In this document: in pieces, positions 32,722 through 40,307 of the stretch | How the letters are laid out: each line of letters begins with the position of its first letter | Position numbering within the stretch: position 1 is the stretch's first letter | Assembly: GCF_026151165.2 (NCBI RefSeq) | Contig: NZ_CP117849.1 | Coordinates: 2,604,001 to 2,668,000, forward strand | Source: Cryobacterium sp. SO2 | GTDB lineage: Bacteria; Actinomycetota; Actinomycetes; Actinomycetales; Microbacteriaceae | DNA length: 64,000 nucleotides | Direction: 5' to 3' | Program-made: the position numbers and the translations under genes | The notes under the pieces: model-generated | Told to the model about the DNA's origin: nothing | The model's input: the letters and a program-made list of their open reading frames with translations, nothing else | Database searches by the model: none

Positions 32722-34954
32722 GGCAACACGTCCTTCGTCCGCCGCTCCGCTCACACGCGGGAGCACCGACCACCCGCTGTCGGCCCCCGGCGGGGCGGGG
32801 AGCGCCGTCGTGGTGCTCGCCGTTCTGCTCGCGGTCGCCGGCACCCTGGCCTTCGGTCGCGGCAGTTCTGCCGCAACGATCGCCGGGCTCGTCTTGCTGG
32901 TGTGGGTGCCGGGAGCGGGGCTGGCCCTGCTGGTCCCCCTGCCGCGGGACTATCGCCGGTTGCCTTTCATCCTGCTGTTCGCGCTCACCTGGTCGACCTT
33001 CGTCGGGCTGCTCACCGCGTACGCCCGGATCACCGACGGCTATTGGATCTTCGCCCTGAGTGCGGCGCCGGCACTTGTCGGCGCTTCGGTGCGGATCGGA
33101 CGGGCGCTCACCGGGCGGCCGGATGCGTCCGACCGCCCGTCTGGAGTGCCCCGCCCCGATGCGGTCACCGTGACCTCCGGATCGTTGGTGGCGGCCGTGG
33201 CGTGCGGCGTTGGTCTTCTCGCGGCTGCCGTTCTCACGGTCGTCGCGTCCGGCAGGGTGTCAGACGCCGCGGTCGGGGTGTGGGGACTGTTGCCCGCGCT
33301 GGGCCCGCTTTATCTCGTCGCCATCGTGCTGGTCGTGGGAGTGCTCGTTTTCGCCGGGCTCGCGCGGACGGCCAGCGGACCGGTCTCGGTGGCAGGCCTC
33401 GTGACCCTGGGGTTCGTGGTGGCGTCTCCCCCGGCGATCATCGCCACTCGCCTCCTGGCCGGGTGGAACTACAAGCACATCGGCGCCGTCGAACTGATCG
33501 CGAACGGCCGCGGCCTGACGCACCCGGAGGATCTTTTCCAAAGCTGGCCGGGGTTCTTCGCCGTTGCCGCGAACCTGGTCAACCTGGCCGGAACCGACCC
33601 GGTCGAGTACGCCAATTGGGCGACTCCGGTCTTCCTGGGACTCGCGGCCGTCGCCGTGTACGCCGCCGCCCGGCAGATCGTCCGGGAGGTCCGGTTCGCG
33701 GCCGTCATCGCCACCGCTCTTTTCCTCTGCACGGTCTGGTCGAATCAGATCTACTACTCGCCGCAGTCCTTCGCATTCGTGATCGCCATGCTCCTGTGGG
33801 CTGTCGCCCTTCCCCTCCTCCAGGACCGCTCGGCATCCCACCACGACCTCGGGGGCAGGTCCTGGTCTCGTGCACTCCGCCGCGGCATGATACGAACGGC
33901 GCTGACCGGGCGCGACGAACTCGTCACCACGAGCGCGGTGGCCGCCGCGTTCGTGGCCATCGTGACCTCGCACCAGCTGACGCCCTACTTCATCCTTCTC
34001 GGTGTGATCGCGCTGGCATTCCTGCTGCGCATGAGTCGCGCGACCAGGTGGCTGATTGCCTTCATGCTCGCGGTCGCCGTGATCTACCCGCTGATCCACC
34101 ACGACGCCCTCCGGGAGTACTCGATCTTCACCGCGTTCTCGTTCGGCAGCCTCAACCCGGCTGGGTCGGGCACCGGGATCCCGTCGCAGCAGATGGTGGT
34201 GGCTATGATCGCCGCCCGATCGGTGGCCGTCGTGACAGTGATCGCCGCGTTGGTGGCCACCGTCGCCCGACGCAAACGACTCGGGTCCATCCTGATTCCC
34301 CTCGTTCTCGCGATCACGCCGGCCGCACTCGTGCTCGTACAGAACTATGGCGGTGAGGCGATCTACCGCATCTGGTTGTTCTCCTCGCCCTGGGCCGCGA
34401 TCATCATCGCCGCGGGAATCGTGGGAATGCGCCGTGCCGCAGCCCGGAAAGTCACGACCGCCGTGTGGGGCCTGCTCCTGCCCCTGCTCCTCCTGGCGAG
34501 CGCGCAAGCAACGAATTTCGGTATGTACCACCTGGCGCGAGTGCCGGATGACGACCTGAGCGTTGCGCAATGGTTCTATCGGAACACTGAGCCGGGCACG
34601 AGGCTGGTGATGGCCGGCGCAAGCTTCCCGGGTCGGTTGACCGAGGACTACGTGGCGCATTCCGACCTCGGCGCCGTCAACGATTTGGCGATGTTCGACG
34701 ATGCGCGGTTCAGCGGAGCCGGCTTGGACGAGACCACGCCGGCAGCGCTCGCCGCCTACGTCACGACGAACAGCGGTGGATCGAGCTACCTCGCGGTGGG
34801 CGAGGGGATGCGGAACGAGGCTGCGTATTTCGGTGACGTCGCCCCCGGAGCCCTCGACCGCCTGGTGCAACGGCTCACGGCATCCACCGAGTGGGAAGTC
34901 AGCTATTCGAGCGGCGACAGTTACCTCTTCACCCTCACCGGGGTGACACCGTGA
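32708..34954 (+). CDS. Large multi-pass membrane protein of the polysaccharide cluster
   Basis: A 748-residue protein with about 14-16 TM helices, an arrangement seen in membrane glycosyltransferases or polymerases. Loops include GWNYKHIGAVELIANGRGLTHPEDLFQSWPGF and YGGEAIYRIWLFSSPW. A soluble C-terminal domain of about 150 residues follows the last helix (from about 600, DDDLSVAQWFYRNTEPGTRLVM) and should lie outside. I do not recognise a named family. A Wzy-like polymerase or GT-C role is a guess from topology and context. The start is a TTG at 32708, overlapping the previous gene by 14 bp, and is uncertain. Confidence 0.7.
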   Translation: MVAVEATRPSSAAPLTRGSTDHPLSAPGGAGSAVVVLAVLLAVAGTLAFGRGSSAATIAGLVLLVWVPGAGLALLVPLPRDYRRLPFILLFALTWSTFVGLLTAYARITDGYWIFALSAAPALVGASVRIGRALTGRPDASDRPSGVPRPDAVTVTSGSLVAAVACGVGLLAAAVLTVVASGRVSDAAVGVWGLLPALGPLYLVAIVLVVGVLVFAGLARTASGPVSVAGLVTLGFVVASPPAIIATRLLAGWNYKHIGAVELIANGRGLTHPEDLFQSWPGFFAVAANLVNLAGTDPVEYANWATPVFLGLAAVAVYAAARQIVREVRFAAVIATALFLCTVWSNQIYYSPQSFAFVIAMLLWAVALPLLQDRSASHHDLGGRSWSRALRRGMIRTALTGRDELVTTSAVAAAFVAIVTSHQLTPYFILLGVIALAFLLRMSRATRWLIAFMLAVAVIYPLIHHDALREYSIFTAFSFGSLNPAGSGTGIPSQQMVVAMIAARSVAVVTVIAALVATVARRKRLGSILIPLVLAITPAALVLVQNYGGEAIYRIWLFSSPWAAIIIAAGIVGMRRAAARKVTTAVWGLLLPLLLLASAQATNFGMYHLARVPDDDLSVAQWFYRNTEPGTRLVMAGASFPGRLTEDYVAHSDLGAVNDLAMFDDARFSGAGLDETTPAALAAYVTTNSGGSSYLAVGEGMRNEAAYFGDVAPGALDRLVQRLTASTEWEVSYSSGDSYLFTLTGVTP

Positions 34955-35925
34955 CCGGCAGCGCCGTGACCTCAGACGTCACCGTCGTGATCGGCTGTTT
35001 CACCCTGGAGCGCTGGAACGACATCCGTGCCGCGATCGACTCTGCGCTTGCCCAGGAGCCGGCGCCGGCGTCGGTGATCGTGGTCGTCGATCACAATGCC
35101 GAGCTGAGCGCGAGGCTGAAGGCCGAGGAACCACGGGTCATCGTGCTCGACAACACCGGCCCGCGCGGCGCCTCGAGCGTGCGCAATACCGGAGCGTTCC
35201 ACGCCACCACGTCCACCATCGCCTTCCTGGACGACGACGCCAAGGCTCGGCCGGCCTGGCTGTCGCGGCTCATCGCACCGCTGAACGACCCCGAGGTCGT
35301 CGGCACCGGGGGCTGGGTCGAGCCCGAGTGGCGCGGCGGCCGCCCCCGCTGGTTTCCCGATGAGTTCGCCTGGGTGGTCGGCGCATCGTTCGCCGGGATG
35401 CCCGGTGCGGGCCCGATCCGTAACGTCTGGGCCGAGAACATGGCGGTCCGCGCGTCGGTGTTCGCCGATGTCGGCGGATTCCGCGAAGACTTCGGCAAGG
35501 TCGGCAGCGTGTCCAGGCCCGAAGACACGGACCTGTCGATCCGGATGAGCCGGGCCAGCGGCGGCGTGTGGATGCACGTGACGGACGCGGTGGTCGATCA
35601 CGCTGTGCCTCCGCCGCGCGGGCAGCTGCGGTATTTCCTGCGGCGGTCCTACCTCGAGGGGCGCGGAAAAGTCGAAATGGCCCGCACGCTCGGCTCGGCC
35701 TCGCTCGGCTCGGAGCGCGGGTACATGTCGAGTGTGCTGCCGCGGGCCGTGCTCCGCGGAATCGGACAGAGCCTCTCCCAGCGGTCGTTCGACGGTGTCA
35801 CCCGGTCCGCGGCGATAGTCCTGGGCGCGGCGGCGGCCGGCTGTGGAGTCATCCAGGCCATGGTCACACGGCCGGCGAAGGACAGCACGATGACAAGCCC
35901 CATTCCCCTCACGAAAGGCGCATGA
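34951..35925 (+). CDS. Glycosyltransferase family 2
   Basis: A 324-residue GT2 enzyme. VTVVIGCFTLERWNDIRAAIDSAL opens the GT-A domain, and VIVLDNTGPRGASSVRNTGA and TIAFLDDDAKARPAWL (DDD) follow. WAENMAVRASVFADVGGFREDFG and the EDTDLSIRMSRASGG acceptor/catalytic region complete it. The C-terminal 90 residues may associate with the membrane. It starts with GTG overlapping the preceding stop by 4 bp. It probably adds one sugar of the repeat unit; donor and acceptor are unknown. Confidence 0.87.
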   Translation: MTGSAVTSDVTVVIGCFTLERWNDIRAAIDSALAQEPAPASVIVVVDHNAELSARLKAEEPRVIVLDNTGPRGASSVRNTGAFHATTSTIAFLDDDAKARPAWLSRLIAPLNDPEVVGTGGWVEPEWRGGRPRWFPDEFAWVVGASFAGMPGAGPIRNVWAENMAVRASVFADVGGFREDFGKVGSVSRPEDTDLSIRMSRASGGVWMHVTDAVVDHAVPPPRGQLRYFLRRSYLEGRGKVEMARTLGSASLGSERGYMSSVLPRAVLRGIGQSLSQRSFDGVTRSAAIVLGAAAAGCGVIQAMVTRPAKDSTMTSPIPLTKGA

Positions 35926-35926
35926 C

Positions 35927-37024
35927 ATGACCATCTTGATCACCGGAGGTGCCGGATTCATCGGCACCGCCCTCACGCGGGCGCTCCTGGAGGACACCGA
36001 TGAGGACATCGTTGTGCTTGACAACCTCCACCCCCAGGTGCACGGCGAGCACCCGATTCTTCCGGCCCTCTTCGACCGGCCACGCGTCAATTTCGTGCGG
36101 GCCGACGTGACCGATCCCCTGGCGTGGGACGCGCTCCTGGCGCAGACCCGTCCGAGGATCGTCGTGCATCTCGCCGCGGAGACCGGCACCGGCCAGTCCC
36201 TGCTCCAGGCGAGCAGGCACACCCACGTGAACGTGAACGGCACCGCCGTGATGCTGGATGCGCTGGCTCGCGCCGACCGCATCCCCCAGCGCATCATCCT
36301 CACGTCGTCGCGCGCGGTATACGGCGAGGGCCGCTGGCGCGACCTGACGACCGGCGAGTACTTCTATCCGGCGCCGCGGGGAGCGGCACAGCTCGCGTCC
36401 GGGCTGTGGGACGCGATCGCACCGTCCGGCGGTGGTGTCGAGTTCACCGCTCACGAAGCCAGCCAGGTCGAGCCTCGACCGTCGAACGTGTACGCGGCGA
36501 CCAAGCTCGCCCAGGAGCACATCCTGTTGTCGTGGTGCGCAGCGCTCACGGTCGACCTCACGGTGCTCCGCCTGCAGAACGTCTATGGTGCCGGCCAGGC
36601 GGTTGGCAACCCGTACACCGGTGTGCTCACCTACTTCGCTCGCGAACTCAACTCCGCGCGCCCGATCTCTGTGTTCGAGGGCGGCGGGATCGCACGCGAC
36701 TTCGTGCACGTCTCGGATGTCGTTCGCGCCATCGAAGCCGCATTGAGTGCACCGGTCGGTGCCGCCGGGCATCGGACCTTCGATATCGGTGCGGGGGCGA
36801 GCGGCACGCTGGCTCACTTCGCCACCGTGCTGGCCGGGCACGTCGGCGCTGCAGAGCCCGACATCACGCGCGACTATCGTCTCGGAGATGTGCGCGCGGC
36901 CTACGCCGACATCAAGGCGGCCCGCGACGGGCTCGGCTACGAGCCCCGGATCACCTTCGAGGAAGGCTCGAGGGAGCTGTTGACCTGGGTGGCTGCGGAA
37001 TTGGAAGAGGCACTCAGCGCCTAG
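35927..37024 (+). CDS. NAD-dependent nucleotide-sugar epimerase, dTDP-L-rhamnose 4-epimerase-like
   Basis: A 365-residue extended SDR with NAD motif TGGAGFIG (6-13), catalytic S127/S128, and Y189-x3-K193 (YAATK). The segment LDNLHPQVHGEHP (31-43) is typical of dTDP-L-rhamnose 4-epimerases, which make dTDP-6-deoxy-L-talose, rather than UDP-glucose epimerases. An insertion at about 135-185 also fits that branch. It is the last gene of the polysaccharide operon, 1 bp after the preceding stop. The specific sugar assignment is moderately supported. Confidence 0.75.
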   Translation: MTILITGGAGFIGTALTRALLEDTDEDIVVLDNLHPQVHGEHPILPALFDRPRVNFVRADVTDPLAWDALLAQTRPRIVVHLAAETGTGQSLLQASRHTHVNVNGTAVMLDALARADRIPQRIILTSSRAVYGEGRWRDLTTGEYFYPAPRGAAQLASGLWDAIAPSGGGVEFTAHEASQVEPRPSNVYAATKLAQEHILLSWCAALTVDLTVLRLQNVYGAGQAVGNPYTGVLTYFARELNSARPISVFEGGGIARDFVHVSDVVRAIEAALSAPVGAAGHRTFDIGAGASGTLAHFATVLAGHVGAAEPDITRDYRLGDVRAAYADIKAARDGLGYEPRITFEEGSRELLTWVAAELEEALSA

Positions 37025-37041
37025 ACGATAGGGAGGCTCCG

Positions 37042-37119
37042 CGCTCCATCGCGATCATCACCCGTTCGTCAGTCCACGAGTACACTGACGGCAATGTGAT
37101 ATCCGGTCGCGATGGAGCG
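37042..37119 (+). promoter_or_regulatory. Nested inverted repeats: structured leader or terminator element
   Basis: Outer arms of 13 bp (37042-37054 with 37107-37119, CGCTCCATCGCGA and its complement) and inner arms of 7 bp (CGTCAGT 37067-37073 with ACTGACG 37084-37090) are perfect and nested. The element starts 17 bp after the epimerase stop and ends 75 bp before the micro-protein start. It could terminate the polysaccharide operon or form a folded 5' leader of the micro-protein mRNA. Confidence 0.55.
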
Positions 37120-37194
37120 AGTGCCTTGGACGTTACCCAGCGCACCGTGGCGGAACACTCGCCAGCACGTCGTGGTGACGAAAAGGGGAATTCT

Positions 37195-37371
37195 GTGACC
37201 GAGACCCGTATCGACAAGCTCCACGCTGTTGAACCGCCCCGCGCGGAAGAACGAAAGCCCTGCCTGTGTGGGCATCCCGGAGTCGCCCACGAGCACTACC
37301 GCAGAGGCACTGATTGCGCATTGTGCGGTCCCGGTGAATGCAACACGTACCGACCAGACCCGAAGGCCTAG
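37195..37371 (+). CDS. Small Cys/His-rich protein, putative metal-binding
   Basis: A 58-residue protein starting with GTG at 37195 after AAAAGGGGAA. It is largely polar, with a compact knuckle CLCGHPGVAHEHY then CALCGPGECNTY, giving CxCxH...HxH...CxxC...C spacing suited to one zinc or a small metal site. I do not recognise the family. It stands alone between the polysaccharide cluster and tRNA-Lys, downstream of the nested inverted repeats. Confidence 0.65.
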   Translation: MTETRIDKLHAVEPPRAEERKPCLCGHPGVAHEHYRRGTDCALCGPGECNTYRPDPKA

Positions 37372-37393
37372 AAAGAAGAAGCGTGAAGTCTGA

Positions 37394-37469
<76 letters not shown>

Positions 37470-37570
37470 ATGTTTATCGGCGGGGCTTCCCCTGCCGACA
37501 TGAGACATTACCACCACGAAGAGACCGGGCGCCAATCGAGGGCCAACATCGGCGTGTCGCGCCGCACCAC

Positions 37571-37576
37571 TATTCT
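37571..37576 (+). promoter_or_regulatory. -10 element for a leaderless hisN-like transcript
   Basis: TATTCT ends 7 nt before the GTG at 37584. This is the spacing expected when transcription starts at the start codon. Confidence 0.45.
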
Positions 37577-37583
37577 GGGGAGC

Positions 37584-38399
37584 GTGACCGAGACCCCGCT
37601 GCCCACCCTCGCCGACGATCTCACCCTCGCGCTGGAGCTGGCCGATGCCGCCGACGCGATCTCGATGGCCCGCTTCGAAGCCCTCGACCTGGTCGTGACC
37701 ACCAAACCGGACCGTACCCCGGTGACGGACGCCGACCAGGCCGTCGAGCGCGCCATCCGCACTCTGCTGGCCGAACGTCGCCCCACCGACGGCATCCTCG
37801 GCGAAGAATTCGGCACGGCCGGTTCGACCACCCGGCAATGGATCATCGACCCGATCGACGGAACCGCCGGGTTCCTGCGCGGCATCAGCATCTGGGGCAC
37901 CCTCATCGCCCTCGCCGTCGACGGCGTTCCCGTGCTCGGCGTGGTCAGCTCCCCCGCTCTGGGCAAGCGCTGGTGGGCAGCCGTCGGCGGCGGCGCCTGG
38001 TCGACTGACGCGCGTTTCCCGGATGCGCCGCCGAAACGGCTGAGCGTTTCCGGCGTGCAGACCCTCGCCGACGCCTCGATCAGCTACGGCAGCATCCAGC
38101 AATGGGATGCCGCCGGGCGACTGGACGCTCTTGTCGGGCTCACCCGCCAGGTCTGGCGCACCCGCGCCTACGGCGACATGTGGTCGTACATGTTGCTGGC
38201 AGAAGGACATCTCGACATCGCGGGTGAATTCGACCTGCAGCCGTACGACATGGCCGCGCTCGCGCCCATCGTGCAGGAAGCCGGCGGACGTTTCACCTCG
38301 GTGGACGGCCGCGACGGGCCCTGGCACGGCAGCGCCCTGGCCACGAACGGACACCTGCACGAGCTCGCCCTCGCCGCGTTGGCGACACCGCTCGCCTGA
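37584..38399 (+). CDS. hisN: Inositol-monophosphatase family phosphatase, probable histidinol-phosphatase
   Basis: A 271-residue Mg-dependent, Li-sensitive-type phosphatase. Metal and catalytic motifs are GEEFG (73-77), IIDPIDGTAGF (87-97) and YDMAALAPIVQEAGG near the C-terminus. This HisN branch removes phosphate from L-histidinol-phosphate in histidine synthesis in actinobacteria; related members act on inositol phosphates. The GTG at 37584 is chosen because 38 upstream residues of the longer frame overlap non-coding DNA next to the tRNA gene. It lies two genes from mshA, so an inositol-phosphate substrate cannot be excluded. Confidence 0.8.
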   Translation: MTETPLPTLADDLTLALELADAADAISMARFEALDLVVTTKPDRTPVTDADQAVERAIRTLLAERRPTDGILGEEFGTAGSTTRQWIIDPIDGTAGFLRGISIWGTLIALAVDGVPVLGVVSSPALGKRWWAAVGGGAWSTDARFPDAPPKRLSVSGVQTLADASISYGSIQQWDAAGRLDALVGLTRQVWRTRAYGDMWSYMLLAEGHLDIAGEFDLQPYDMAALAPIVQEAGGRFTSVDGRDGPWHGSALATNGHLHELALAALATPLA

Positions 38400-38415
38400 T
38401 CCGACGTCAGCCACC

Positions 38416-38925
38416 ATGAACGGCCTCCCGCTCAGGTTCGTGCCGATCGCGGCCGCCCTCTGCCTGCTCACCGGCTGCAGCATCGTGGGGACGCTGATCC
38501 CGTCGGATGAGACCACCGACGGCCCACTTGTGCCCGTTGCCGGGGACACCGTGGACGCGGCCATGCTCACGATCGGCGACTGCCTCAACGCCGTCGACGG
38601 CGACCTCCTCTCCGGACTCGACGCCGTTCCGTGTTCTGACGAACACGACTGGGAGGTCTACGCCGAGTTCGCCGTCGCGCCGGGCGCGGGCGACGCCGGC
38701 GGCTTCCCCGGGGCCGACGCCGTGGTCGCGGCCGCCGAGGAGGGCTGCGGCGCCCAGTTCTGGCTCTTCCTGGGCCTGCCCACCGACACCGCGTCAGCGC
38801 TCGGCTACACCTACCTCGCGCCGGACGAGAGCGATGCGCCGGGCCCGGACGGCTACCTCGTGCACTGCCTGATCGGCGACATGGGCGGCCCGGTCACCGG
38901 CACGCTGGCCGGCGCCGCCAGGTAG
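38416..38925 (+). CDS. Septum-formation-family-like lipoprotein
   Basis: A 169-residue lipoprotein with signal peptide and lipobox LLTGC (Cys at about 19). The mature part has IGDCLNAV...AVPCSDEHDWEVYAEFAV (GDCxN, then C...HxxE), a pattern of the actinobacterial septum-formation domain. Further Cys in EEGCGAQFW and VHCLIGD probably form disulfides. The protein is acidic overall. It starts 16 bp after the hisN-like gene. The ribosome-binding site is weak. The name reflects the family only, and a division role is not shown. Confidence 0.72.
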   Translation: MNGLPLRFVPIAAALCLLTGCSIVGTLIPSDETTDGPLVPVAGDTVDAAMLTIGDCLNAVDGDLLSGLDAVPCSDEHDWEVYAEFAVAPGAGDAGGFPGADAVVAAAEEGCGAQFWLFLGLPTDTASALGYTYLAPDESDAPGPDGYLVHCLIGDMGGPVTGTLAGAAR

Positions 38926-38934
38926 CCAAGCCGG

Positions 38935-40203
38935 TCAGCCCGGCAACCCGGCGCCGTCTGCGCCGTCGAGGCCGGTCGGTGAGACGGAATGCCAGAGCTC
39001 GTTCTGCAGCAGGAGCGCAAGTTCCCGCAGGAGGACCACGTCGACGTCACGCTCGGCACGGGGCTCCTGGTCGTAGACGCAGAGCGCTCCGATGCGTTCG
39101 CCCGACGGAGACTCGATGGGGAACCCGGCGTAGAACCGCAGCTGCGGTCCGGAGACCACGAGGGGATTATTCCGGAACCTGTCGTCCAGGAGCGCATCGG
39201 GCACGACCAGGGCCGCCGGTTCCAGCACCGTGACGGTGCAGAAGGAGCTGCTCCGCGGAATCTCGGTGACCCCGAGTCCGACCACCGACTTGTGCCACTG
39301 CCTGTTGCCGTCGAGCACCGTGAACGCGGCCGCGCTGGTGCCCAGCGACGAACTGGCCAGTGCCACGATCCGGTCGAAGCGTTCCTCCGGCGCCGTGTCG
39401 ATCAGGTTCAGTGCCATCAGGGCCCGGTGACGTGCCTCCTCGATCTCCTCGCTGGTGCGACTCTGCACCTCCGGCCCGGCGAGACCCTCAGGCGATCGGC
39501 GGTCCGGCTCGAGCACGGCCGCCATCCTCGCGGCCAGGGTCTCCGCCCACACTTCGTAGTCCGTTGCCGAGCGGAAGCGCCCCGACCTGGAGACGGGCGT
39601 GGTGGGAAGCCTCACGAAGGTGATCCCTTCCCTAGCCGCGCAGTACTGGGCGCTGACACTGTTCAGGGCGACTCCCTGGGCGCCGGCCATGGCGCCCAGC
39701 GGGGTCTGGAACACGGGTATCGACGCCAGCGGCACGATACCGGCGAGGTAGATCTCGGTGCCCACCGACGTCGAGCGTTCAATCCGGTCGACCAGCCGCG
39801 CCAGCTCCTGCTGCCACGCCCTGGTCGAGGTGAGCTGACCGGCATCGCCGACTCCCAGGGTGAGCACCACGGCGTCATAACGCCAGAGGTTGGCGAAGTC
39901 GATGTACCGATGCGCGGCACGCACGGTCATGCTCGACTTGGCGATCACGTCGACGTCGGCGCCGCGCCCGGTGCGGGCGGTGAGCGCTCTGGCCAGAGAA
40001 CCGGGCAGGGCGAGAGTGTGGCTGAGCACGCCCCAGCCCACCGCGGGTCCGCCGCCCACAATAAGAATGCGGTCGCTGTCGCGGCCGGGCGAGTGCGCCT
40101 GCGGAGCGTCCAGGGGCAGCGGGATGCCCAGGAACTTGCGGTCCAGGTTGGTCACCCACGCCCGCATCACCGGGACCATGGTCCAGCGAAGGATCTCGTG
40201 CAC
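38935..40203 (-). CDS. SGNH-hydrolase-like domain fused to a GAF domain
   Basis: A 422-residue protein. The N-terminal half (about 45-232) has the order of SGNH/GDSL hydrolase blocks: [14 protein letters not shown] where GDS is expected, [14 protein letters not shown] in place of GxND, and a final ATDYEVWAE block without the usual DxxH. The C-terminal half (about 258-405) is a GAF domain ([72 protein letters not shown]). The GTG at 40203 follows GGAGG. The likely catalytic Ser is absent, so a binding or signalling role is more probable than esterase activity. Confidence 0.75.
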   Translation of the reverse strand: MHEILRWTMVPVMRAWVTNLDRKFLGIPLPLDAPQAHSPGRDSDRILIVGGGPAVGWGVLSHTLALPGSLARALTARTGRGADVDVIAKSSMTVRAAHRYIDFANLWRYDAVVLTLGVGDAGQLTSTRAWQQELARLVDRIERSTSVGTEIYLAGIVPLASIPVFQTPLGAMAGAQGVALNSVSAQYCAAREGITFVRLPTTPVSRSGRFRSATDYEVWAETLAARMAAVLEPDRRSPEGLAGPEVQSRTSEEIEEARHRALMALNLIDTAPEERFDRIVALASSSLGTSAAAFTVLDGNRQWHKSVVGLGVTEIPRSSSFCTVTVLEPAALVVPDALLDDRFRNNPLVVSGPQLRFYAGFPIESPSGERIGALCVYDQEPRAERDVDVVLLRELALLLQNELWHSVSPTGLDGADGAGLPG

Positions 40204-40295
40204 GTGACCTCCAACCGGACGCAATGAGTGCGACCCCAGCCGCGCGCGAACATTGCATACAACTGACTCACATCATACGCATCCGCCTCATGTCC

Positions 40296-40301
40296 TAAGA
40301 T
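40296..40301 (+). promoter_or_regulatory. -10 element for a leaderless mshA transcript
   Basis: TAAGAT ends 6 nt before the GTG at 40308. No Shine-Dalgarno sequence precedes that codon. Confidence 0.5.
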
Positions 40302-40307
40302 TCTGTA

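Noticed and set aside
33260..34870. 536-residue open frame on the minus strand
   Set aside because: Antisense to the multi-TM protein; highly charged shadow with no start signals.
36124..37194. N-terminal part of a 415-residue plus-strand frame
   Set aside because: Most of it is an Arg-rich shadow of the epimerase gene. Only the last 58 residues, from the GTG at 37195 with a good ribosome-binding site, look like a real protein.
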